Below, piece by piece: positions 16,692 through 23,577 of a stretch of DNA of 64,000 nucleotides. Each line of letters opens with the position of its first letter. Position 1 is the stretch's first letter. The DNA comes from Flavobacteriia bacterium (GTDB taxonomy: Bacteria > Bacteroidota > Bacteroidia > Flavobacteriales > Weeksellaceae): positions 1 through 64,000 of the forward strand of contig JAECQR010000005.1 of NCBI GenBank assembly GCA_015999765.1, given 5' to 3'. A program made the position numbers and the translations under genes. The notes beneath the pieces were generated by a model. It saw only the letters and a program-made list of their open reading frames with translations, had not been told where the DNA came from and ran no database searches.

Positions 16692-18923
16692 ATGGCAAAA
16701 CTAAATATAACTCCGCAAATTAATACGAACTATTCAAGCAAGTATTATTGTATTCATTCTGTTCAAAGATTAAACTCTGAATTTAATACAAATGTTTTTA
16801 CCTCAAATATACCGATTCCACAATTACTGAAAAACAGAGATATAATGCTTGTTGATGATTTACGAGGCGACGCAAGATGGGGCATGAATAAGATAATCCA
16901 GAGAAATATTTCTACTAACAGAGTCCAGGAAATTAAGACAGAATATTTAGAATCACAAAACAGGGCAATTAAATTTTTTCCTGCGATTACCGTCGTGCTG
17001 TTACCTAAAACTAACGGAGAGCCAAGTAAACAATATAGAAATTCAGCAGATTTTTTTGACAATATTGAGGGAATAGAAGTAACGAGACCTTATGAAGGTG
17101 ATGAATTTATTTTTGATTATCCAATCGAATTAAAATGGGATAAGAATACCTTATCAGCATTGGTAATAGACGGTCAGCATAGAGTGAGTGCAATTAGGAG
17201 TTTCTATGAGGGAAAAAATGAAACTTCCTATCACAATATTAGCATCCCCGTTACTTTTGTATTATTTAAAAATAGTACGGAACTAGATTTAATTCAGGCT
17301 ACCAGAACCTTATTTATTGATGTAAATAATACGCCAAGATTAGTTTCTGAGGAAAAACTAATTTTCATTGATGACCGCAATATACATAGAAGAATCACTG
17401 CACAAGCTTTAGGTGCGAATGTACCTGGAGACGAAGAGGACGATGTATATCAAAGAATGTTGCAGATGGACGATTTTATGATTAATAATGATAGTTTCAT
17501 TAATCGTTATTTTTTGGAAGAGTCAGGCAAAGATGACGAAGAAAGTCGAGGATTTCTCACTAACCATAAATCATTGTTTCCTTGGGAAATTTCGAATATT
17601 ATGACCATTCACAGAAATATTTTAGGAAACATTTTGCTTAAATATAAGGATGTTGATAAAATGCGGGATATAAGAAGTATATGCTCATTAATTAACAATA
17701 CGATTTTGGAGGAAATCGATTCTGCACAATCAGTGGAAGAATTAACTGAAAATAAAAAAACTCAACTTAAAGAAAGATTGTCTAATGCAGGAGTAACTGA
17801 TTCCGAACTTGCGATATTCAACATATTAATTAGGTTAAAAGCGAAAAACCTAGATGAAATTCAGGAGGCAAGAAGTGAATTTTTTGTTGGAACTATAGCA
17901 ACTGAAGAAGAAAAGCTAGACCGTGATGTTTTTATTAATTTGTTACACAACATTTACAATCAGGATTGTTCAAAAGATTCTGCATTCGAATTAAGCGAAG
18001 CAACTATTACAAATCTTTTGACGGAAAGATGTAGTGTTTATATTGATATACTTACGCAAGTTTACAATAAGTTGTGGTTTATAGATGAAATTAAGCAATC
18101 TATACTTGAATATGCTGAGGCTGATAGAAAGTTAATTTTTAATTTTATTATCAATACGCATGAATCTTTAAAAGTTGAAAGTAATATAAGAAGGCGAGCT
18201 GATAAAGTTAAAAGGCAGATAACAACTTTTCTAAATGAATCCGAGGAAGAGGTGGAGCAAAGAAAAAGAGTATTAACAGATTGGGCAGGTAATTTGGATA
18301 ATACTCAAAAAAATAATTTGTTACGTACAGTAGTTGGACAGGAAATGTTATTTATTTTCCTAACTTCTCTAAGCGATAAAATAACAAATTTAAACATCGA
18401 AGAAACTATAGATTATATTAACGATTTAGGGGGCAAAAACTTTTTCAGAAGTGATTATCTAATTGAACTCAATTACTTTGAAGAAGAATCGTTCGCAGTA
18501 TCAGAATTTAATCATTGGTCGGAGATAATAATGAAAGGGGACAGTATGAAACCTGGGCTTACAAACGCGTCAAAAGGAGCAAACTTAATACATTTAGTTA
18601 AAAATAATATTTATAATAGAACTGTGGGCGATTCTAATTTCAGAATCCTTGATAGATTACAAAAGTCGTACGGACAATATATACTTGAGAAAATTACTAG
18701 TGGCGACCAAGCTCGTGTTTATACAATTTATCTAGCAGCTAAGGATAGGGATGACTTGGAAAAGTACTTAACTTCAAAAGATATTGAAACAATTTCAGAG
18801 GTTTTTGAAACAGGAGATCAATTGACTGTAAAAGTACAAAGCATTATTGTCAAATTATTAGGGGGGATTACATTAGAAGAAGTGGTTAAACATTTTAATC
18901 AAGTAGAACATGATATTGTATAA
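16692..18923 (+). CDS. Large DGQHR-domain protein (DndB-related family)
   Basis: Encodes 743 residues. The motif DGQHR (160-164) lies in SALVIDGQHRVSAIRSFYEG, the hallmark shared with DndB, a regulator of phosphorothioation gene clusters. N-terminal strands (IPIPQLLKNRDIMLVDDLRG, PAITVVLLPK) also fit the DGQHR fold. It is about twice the length of canonical DndB; the C-terminal 500 residues are mainly helical and charged and I cannot assign them. It therefore is not called DndB outright. It sits between the XRE gene and the DUF2971 gene, whose start overlaps its end by 14 bases, and shares an island with dndC, dndD and dndE on the opposite strand. Confidence 0.75.
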   Translation: MAKLNITPQINTNYSSKYYCIHSVQRLNSEFNTNVFTSNIPIPQLLKNRDIMLVDDLRGDARWGMNKIIQRNISTNRVQEIKTEYLESQNRAIKFFPAITVVLLPKTNGEPSKQYRNSADFFDNIEGIEVTRPYEGDEFIFDYPIELKWDKNTLSALVIDGQHRVSAIRSFYEGKNETSYHNISIPVTFVLFKNSTELDLIQATRTLFIDVNNTPRLVSEEKLIFIDDRNIHRRITAQALGANVPGDEEDDVYQRMLQMDDFMINNDSFINRYFLEESGKDDEESRGFLTNHKSLFPWEISNIMTIHRNILGNILLKYKDVDKMRDIRSICSLINNTILEEIDSAQSVEELTENKKTQLKERLSNAGVTDSELAIFNILIRLKAKNLDEIQEARSEFFVGTIATEEEKLDRDVFINLLHNIYNQDCSKDSAFELSEATITNLLTERCSVYIDILTQVYNKLWFIDEIKQSILEYAEADRKLIFNFIINTHESLKVESNIRRRADKVKRQITTFLNESEEEVEQRKRVLTDWAGNLDNTQKNNLLRTVVGQEMLFIFLTSLSDKITNLNIEETIDYINDLGGKNFFRSDYLIELNYFEEESFAVSEFNHWSEIIMKGDSMKPGLTNASKGANLIHLVKNNIYNRTVGDSNFRILDRLQKSYGQYILEKITSGDQARVYTIYLAAKDRDDLEKYLTSKDIETISEVFETGDQLTVKVQSIIVKLLGGITLEEVVKHFNQVEHDIV

Positions 18924-19689
18924 ATACCGCGATTACACCAGGGAAGGAAAAAAAAGAGTTTTAGAAATAATAAATAAGCAGGAATTGTTTTTTTCTTCAA
19001 TAAATTACTTCAATGATCCTTTTGACGGCAAAGTTTTTTTACATTTTAATGGCAAATTAAATGAAATTAAAGCAGCCCAGATCCGCACACAGTACACGAT
19101 GAATCTTCATAAAGAAGAAAAATTTGAAGGTGTACCATTTGAAAATATAAAAAAATTAGTTGACGAAAAATTTTCTGACGATTTTATTGCTGATGAGCGC
19201 GAACAAAAGGCTATTTATGAAAGAATACAAAACCTACATAATGACAAAGGTGTATTATCATTGAGTTCTAAAAACAACAATATTTTGATGTGGTCTCATT
19301 ATACTTTTAACCACCAAGGCGTTTGCTTTGGTTTTGATTCCTCAAAAGATTTCTTTGTCGAAGCAAAAAGAATAAGATATCAATCGCACTATGATAACAT
19401 TTGGGGATGGCTGCATACAGATGAAGAAATAGTAGAAAGAATTTTGTTAGCGAAATCGGTGGACTGGGAGTATGAAGATGAGTATAGAATTATTTCTTCA
19501 TCGCCTGGAGTACAAAAGTTTTCAAATAACACGCTGAAGGAGGTGATTTTTGGTTCGCAGATGACGGATGACGACAGAAAAGAAATTATTAATGAGTGTA
19601 CTAAGGCAGGACTGAAACCTGACTTTAAGCAAGCGGTTTTAGATTTAGAGAGATATAAAATCCACGTAATAGATTTTTTGGATTATTAA
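18910..19689 (+). CDS. DUF2971 protein
   Basis: Encodes 259 residues with the DUF2971 signatures: an N-terminal LYKYRDYTREGKK and LFFSSINYFNDPFDGK, a central ILMWSHYTFNHQGVCFGFD, and a later DWEYEDEYRII. The biochemical role of DUF2971 is not established; members often occur in mobile or defence regions. The start ATG lies inside the last codons of the DGQHR gene, which suggests translational coupling and a shared task. Downstream, the convergent hipA-like operon ends beyond a decayed mntA copy. Confidence 0.8.
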   Translation: MILYKYRDYTREGKKRVLEIINKQELFFSSINYFNDPFDGKVFLHFNGKLNEIKAAQIRTQYTMNLHKEEKFEGVPFENIKKLVDEKFSDDFIADEREQKAIYERIQNLHNDKGVLSLSSKNNNILMWSHYTFNHQGVCFGFDSSKDFFVEAKRIRYQSHYDNIWGWLHTDEEIVERILLAKSVDWEYEDEYRIISSSPGVQKFSNNTLKEVIFGSQMTDDDRKEIINECTKAGLKPDFKQAVLDLERYKIHVIDFLDY

Positions 19690-19722
19690 CAAGATTTACA
19701 GATAAATAGTCATTATTAATTT

Positions 19723-19975
19723 CTAATTTTTGAATAAAATATTTGACCAACTCTGGAAATACAATCCAAAAATGCACGATTGGAAATATGATTTTTTAAT
19801 ATTCAGAACAAAAACATGGGGTAACATTAAATCATCAAGGCTTAACTCGATTTTCGAATAACAGCTTCTGCGATAGGTCTTCGCCTGTAAGAAAAAATCT
19901 ATATCAGAAAAGGGCTTGAAAATTGCCTTTAGCACTCGCGCCATAGATGACCCACTCGATGCAACTGAAGGAAAT
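19723..19975 (-). pseudogene. Decayed second copy of mntA (nucleotidyltransferase)
   Basis: A partial, frameshifted copy of the nucleotidyltransferase gene at 21555-21857, in the same orientation. Protein pieces such as FKPFSDIDFFL and IELSLDDLMLPHVF match the intact SDIDLSL and IELSLDDLMLPYIF. About 55 bases near 19825-19885 are almost identical apart from single-base insertions (for example GATTTTCGAAT against GATTTCGAAT); both ends are diverged. The GSRAKG active-site region is disrupted. It lies just beyond the end of the split hipA-like pair, so the pair is bracketed by two mntA copies. Confidence 0.8.
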
Positions 19976-19977
19976 AA

Positions 19978-20010
19978 AAAAAAACCAGAACTTTTTGTTC
20001 TGGTTTTTTT
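19978..20010. terminator. Bidirectional intrinsic terminator
   Basis: AAAAAACCAGAAC and GTTCTGGTTTTTT around a T5 loop, with A and T tracts on either side. It ends the minus-strand hipA-like unit (stop at 20012) and could stop plus-strand readthrough from the DUF2971 gene. Confidence 0.85.
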
Positions 20011-20011
20011 A

Positions 20012-20446
20012 TTATAGTTTAGATAATTCTAACTCAAAAGGGTTATTAATAGACCGTTTCCCAAAACGTTCTAATAGTTTGACATCGTCTGTAGGGTCGA
20101 TTTTTTCTTTTTCTAGAATTTCTTTTACTTTAGGTTGCTTTAACCCTGGAATACGAATGTTAAAGAAAGGCCAAAGGTCCTCGCTTTCGTATTTTTTATT
20201 TTTCTCAGGAAAGCCAATAATCTTGTTGAAACTATGGATGTCATTTTTAAAATCATCAGAGTATTCAAAGTACCATTTGTTATTCGCTGTGTTAAATGAT
20301 AAAACCCCAATCTTAAAATCCTTTAAGAATAAATCAAACTTCTTAATTACAGGCTTAATCTCATAAATACAATTGCTCGCTGCTGTATTATTGTCAGCAA
20401 CAATGAATTTATTTTTTTGAAAACTTGCTAAAAAGTTCATTAACAT
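20012..20446 (-). CDS. HipA N-terminal-domain-like protein
   Basis: Encodes 144 residues that look like the N-terminal subdomain of HipA kinases made as a separate protein: IGVLSFNTANNKWYFEYSDD, then IIGFPEKNKKYESEDLWPFF, IRIPGLKQPKVKEIL and LLERFGKRSINNPFEL. Its ATG overlaps the stop of the kinase gene upstream (ATGTTAA), so the pair is translationally coupled; a second ATG two codons later is possible. In the three-gene HipBST systems a small HipS-type subdomain is also separate from the kinase, but there it precedes the kinase gene, whereas here it follows. It may hold the kinase inactive or shape its target site. Confidence 0.65.
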   Translation of the reverse strand: MLMNFLASFQKNKFIVADNNTAASNCIYEIKPVIKKFDLFLKDFKIGVLSFNTANNKWYFEYSDDFKNDIHSFNKIIGFPEKNKKYESEDLWPFFNIRIPGLKQPKVKEILEKEKIDPTDDVKLLERFGKRSINNPFELELSKL

Positions 20447-21456
20447 AACCTATCTCTTAACTGTTTAAATCTTTCTTTAATAACAATTCGAATAATTCTC
20501 TTTCTATGTTCAGAAAAAAATAAGAATATTTCTTTTTCTAATAAGTCCAAGACTTTCTCCTCACAATCCGAATTTACTAAATCTTGTACTATTTCTTTAT
20601 ATTCAGGATTATAATTTGCAATAAATTTAACCAATTCAAAATGATTGATTTCTTTATCATCTTCTATACTAATTCTGGGACATGAGTTTTTTAAATAATT
20701 AGATAATTTCTTTCCTCCATCTCTACCATAATGCAATAATAGATTCTTGATATTATCTTCATTAAAGTTCCATAACAACCCCCGTGCCGAATCATATAAC
20801 GGTGCAAAGATAACATTATTATCCTGATTAGTAACACTTCTAATAACTCCCCAGTTATAAAAGTGTCTGTCATTATTACCCACAACAGCATCAAATACAA
20901 GCATTTTAACGAACTGAAGCATCAGTTCTTCAAACTCATTAGGAAAGACATTTCTTATAGCATCTTTAATATATTCAAATGTAAATACCTCACGGGCTTT
21001 CTTTTTATCATTAGCAATTTCCCTTGCTTCATCATAATTACCTGTATATTCTCCGCAGATATCAGCACCATGTACAAGCTCTTCTTCACCATAAGTAAGG
21101 AAATATTTGCTTAAAAACCGGATCTGGGTATTAATTTGCATTAAACGAATTTCGTTCATATTTAAACCTAAAACGAAACCTATTCTGTTGATTGCATACT
21201 CAATAACAGATTCGTGAGGATACCATTTTTCAGCAGTTTTTGCAATGTAGGGTATCCAAGATTTTTTACTGTTTTTTCGCACATGACCACCCCGACTAAA
21301 TTCGTAAACATAGATAAACTGTTTTGGTGCATCGCCCCCCAAGGCAATATCTTTAATGTAATAATGACTGTCTTTGAGTGCTGGTATTTTACCAATCTTA
21401 TTTAATTTTCCTGAATCATTGATAGAAGTTTCGATTCTGAGCTTAAACTGATCCAT
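20440..21456 (-). CDS. HipA-like Ser/Thr kinase, core only
   Basis: Encodes 338 residues, about 100 fewer than HipA, consistent with loss of the N-terminal subdomain to the next gene. The catalytic loop VVGNNDRHFYNWGVI gives D196, H198 and N201; the metal-binding aspartate is D222 in FAPLYDSARG; a Lys in WIPYIAKTAEKWYP (K73) is the likely ATP-binding residue and PHESVIEYAINRIG is the following conserved helix. HipA proteins phosphorylate translation factors such as tRNA synthetases and stop growth. No hipB-type HTH gene adjoins it. The 98-base gap to mntA holds no clear promoter. Confidence 0.75.
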   Translation of the reverse strand: MDQFKLRIETSINDSGKLNKIGKIPALKDSHYYIKDIALGGDAPKQFIYVYEFSRGGHVRKNSKKSWIPYIAKTAEKWYPHESVIEYAINRIGFVLGLNMNEIRLMQINTQIRFLSKYFLTYGEEELVHGADICGEYTGNYDEAREIANDKKKAREVFTFEYIKDAIRNVFPNEFEELMLQFVKMLVFDAVVGNNDRHFYNWGVIRSVTNQDNNVIFAPLYDSARGLLWNFNEDNIKNLLLHYGRDGGKKLSNYLKNSCPRISIEDDKEINHFELVKFIANYNPEYKEIVQDLVNSDCEEKVLDLLEKEIFLFFSEHRKRIIRIVIKERFKQLRDRLC

Positions 21457-21554
21457 TGTATAAAAAATAAAGATTCTGGGTGGGGTTTTATAATATAGCG
21501 ATTCATCTTATTTGTAAGGAATTGTTTATGATACTAAATCAAAATTAAAGAAAT

Positions 21555-21857
21555 TTAAATTTTCTTATAAAACAATTTCCCAACCCTATCAATATGATTT
21601 AAAAATTCAGGATTGGTGATTTGCCTTTTGAGATTCAGATCAAAGATATACGGCAACATTAAATCATCAAGGCTTAACTCGATTTCGAATAACAGCTTCT
21701 GCGATAGGTGTTGACCTTTAAGAGAAAGGTCTATGTCCGAATAGGGCTTGAAATTGCCTTTAGCACGGGATCCATAGATGACCACTTCATGTACTTGAGG
21801 GAATTTTTCAAATACACCATTTATCATCCTAATTTCATTGGGTGATAATCCAAACAT
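21555..21857 (-). CDS. mntA: MntA-type nucleotidyltransferase antitoxin
   Basis: Encodes 100 residues from the ATG at 21857, which follows the hepT stop by 4 bases (TAAGGAAATG). A GTG at 21890 would add eleven residues and overlap hepT. The minimal nucleotidyltransferase motif is complete: GSRAKG at 29-34 and SDIDL at 40-44, giving D41 and D43 for metal. In HepT-MntA modules this enzyme neutralises the HEPN toxin by adding AMP to a Tyr beside its active site. The paired gene is directly upstream, and a decayed copy lies at 19723-19975. Confidence 0.85.
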   Translation of the reverse strand: MFGLSPNEIRMINGVFEKFPQVHEVVIYGSRAKGNFKPYSDIDLSLKGQHLSQKLLFEIELSLDDLMLPYIFDLNLKRQITNPEFLNHIDRVGKLFYKKI

Positions 21858-21861
21858 TTCC

Positions 21862-22344
21862 TTATTCAAAAAGATTTCCCTGTTCTCCACTTCTTAAACC
21901 TTCCATCTTGGATTCAAAATTTACAAATTCTTTTTCGTACTCACATAAGATGTACTTTACAATTTCATTAGCCGTACTTTCATTATAGGTATGCGAAGTG
22001 CTGTTGCGACTTTTCATCATTTCCATCCAAACATGGGCATCATGAACAAGACTTACTTGAGCTGCATATAATACAGCATCTCTACTTCCTTTAATTTCGG
22101 TATTTCCTTGAAATTCCGCATAATCTTTCATTACTTTCCAAGCCAGTTCATGGGTAAATTCAAAACTTTGGATAAGTCCTTGCTTCGCTATGTCAGGCGT
22201 AGCAAGTAATAAATCATCAATGTATTCTTCCTCAATATCCCAAGTAATTTCCTCTTCGGCTTTAATATATTCAATATTTTGTAAAAGCCTTTTTAATGCC
22301 TTACGGTAATTACTAAATCTCTGTTCCCAGCGAATGTCTTCCAT
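21862..22344 (-). CDS. hepT: HepT-type HEPN toxin
   Basis: Encodes 160 residues of the HEPN fold (nucleotidyltransferase substrate-binding family). The RNase motif RX4HXY is intact: R113, H118 and Y120 in KSRNSTSHTYN, Y120 being the residue that MntA partners modify. Other helices include YRKALKRLLQNIEY and GLIQSFEFTHELAWKVMKDY. HepT toxins cleave RNA when not modified. The start lies 5 bases after the Mrr-like nuclease gene, so the pair appears to be part of the phosphorothioation operon rather than a separate unit. Confidence 0.87.
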   Translation of the reverse strand: MEDIRWEQRFSNYRKALKRLLQNIEYIKAEEEITWDIEEEYIDDLLLATPDIAKQGLIQSFEFTHELAWKVMKDYAEFQGNTEIKGSRDAVLYAAQVSLVHDAHVWMEMMKSRNSTSHTYNESTANEIVKYILCEYEKEFVNFESKMEGLRSGEQGNLFE

Positions 22345-22349
22345 TTAGT

Positions 22350-23135
22350 TTATTCTTTTTGTAAAATTAGGTCTAGTGCGTTAGAGTAGATAGGCAGTTC
22401 AATTTTCTCCACCCCAAATTCTTTTGACATCATCAAATCAACGATCCCACTACCATCAATCAGAATAACAGGTACTGCACCTACCTGCAGGGAAACATCC
22501 TTTGCTTCATTAGAAAACTTAGACGTCGTAAAAAAGATGCCCTGCTGATATTTGCCCTGTATATCCCCACGAAACTGACTTACTTTGGGTCTGCCGACCG
22601 TTTGTAACCATCTTTTGCATTCGAATGCGACAGGCATGGTTGCAATCCCAATCTTTAATTCGCCGTAACCATCGATGCCTCCATCTTTCGTTTTGCGCGT
22701 AACCCTCACATTTTTGAATCCATATACAACTAATAACTGTCTGCAAAACTCTTCAAAATCTTCCGGCTCAATATTCGAAAGTTGGTTTAAAATTGACTTT
22801 TTGAAAATGGAATTATATTTCTTTTGCAAATCAATAATTTCGTCATAAGGCAGACTTTCTTTGGAGACCAATTTGGCCTTTTGCTGCAGCGCGGAGGGTT
22901 TATCTTTAAACCAAAAAGTGCCGTCTGTAAGAAAGGTAAAGTATCTTTTTTTTCGAGAAGAGGGGAAGTTGATATTTTCGCTCTGCCGTCTTAGCATTGT
23001 ACGGACAATATGCTCGGGATTATCGGACTTGAAATTGTACAGTTGCTCCTCAATAATTCTCAGATAAATATCTTTCACCCCCAAAGGCTTATTTGCATTA
23101 TTTAAAACTTCAAAAACCGCGTCTTTTATTGTCAT
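22350..23135 (-). CDS. HARE-HTH/Mrr-type restriction endonuclease
   Basis: Encodes 261 residues from the ATG at 23135; an earlier in-frame ATG at 23240 would overlap dndE and add an unrelated hydrophobic stretch. Residues 1-80 resemble a HARE-HTH winged helix (IKDAVFEVLNNANKPLGVKD, then RYFTFLTDGTFWFKD). Residues 120-235 are an Mrr-type PD-(D/E)XK nuclease: FEEFCRQLL, D155 in DGGIDGYG, and E172-x-K174 in FECKRW, with Q187 following. Placed 49 bases after dndE and 5 before hepT, it is the natural candidate for the restriction effector of this phosphorothioation locus, since no dndFGH genes are present. Confidence 0.82.
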   Translation of the reverse strand: MTIKDAVFEVLNNANKPLGVKDIYLRIIEEQLYNFKSDNPEHIVRTMLRRQSENINFPSSRKKRYFTFLTDGTFWFKDKPSALQQKAKLVSKESLPYDEIIDLQKKYNSIFKKSILNQLSNIEPEDFEEFCRQLLVVYGFKNVRVTRKTKDGGIDGYGELKIGIATMPVAFECKRWLQTVGRPKVSQFRGDIQGKYQQGIFFTTSKFSNEAKDVSLQVGAVPVILIDGSGIVDLMMSKEFGVEKIELPIYSNALDLILQKE

Positions 23136-23184
23136 GAATTTCAATTTAATTTGCAAATAATAAAGGCTCTTAAGCAAGCTGTTT

Positions 23185-23577
23185 TTAAATTGCACCAATT
23201 TTATCTGAAACCAATTCCACCAGAAAATCAAACCCATCAATATTCGGTGCTTTCATGATTTCTTTATTGATAAGCTGTAAACCATCATCTATGTGCAATT
23301 TAATAAATTTTGAGAGATTTTTATCCGTTTTATAAATATTATAATGAACACAAAGCAATCCTATATAAATATCATCATAATCCCCGAAAAGAACAGCACG
23401 TGAATATTCTTTTCCTCCGGAATCTTTCAGATCATTTAAACTGAGTTTCCGATCCTGAGAAATCGAGTAGGAATAGGCCATACGGGCAATAATGTTTTCT
23501 GTGCCTAAGTTCAGTTTTCTGGTAAGCTGTGCTACAACTTCCTTGTTTTCTTCGCTTGTTCTGATGTTCTTAAACAT
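23185..23577 (-). CDS. dndE: DNA phosphorothioation protein DndE
   Basis: Encodes 130 residues from the ATG at 23577 (MFKNIRTSEEN), which overlaps the dndD stop by 8 bases. The pattern VAQLTRKLNLGTENIIARMA, YSISQDRKLSLNDLKDS, GGKEYSRAVLFGDYDDIYI and the final helices match DndE, the small all-helical protein that takes part in sulfur insertion into DNA and binds nicked DNA in studied cases. It is at or slightly above the usual length of about 110-130 residues. It is followed by the Mrr-like nuclease gene. Confidence 0.88.
   Translation of the reverse strand: MFKNIRTSEENKEVVAQLTRKLNLGTENIIARMAYSYSISQDRKLSLNDLKDSGGKEYSRAVLFGDYDDIYIGLLCVHYNIYKTDKNLSKFIKLHIDDGLQLINKEIMKAPNIDGFDFLVELVSDKIGAI

Noticed and set aside
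16692..18923. Calling the DGQHR gene dndB
   Set aside because: It is about twice the length of DndB, and it belongs to a separate operon on the opposite strand; only the DGQHR motif is shared.
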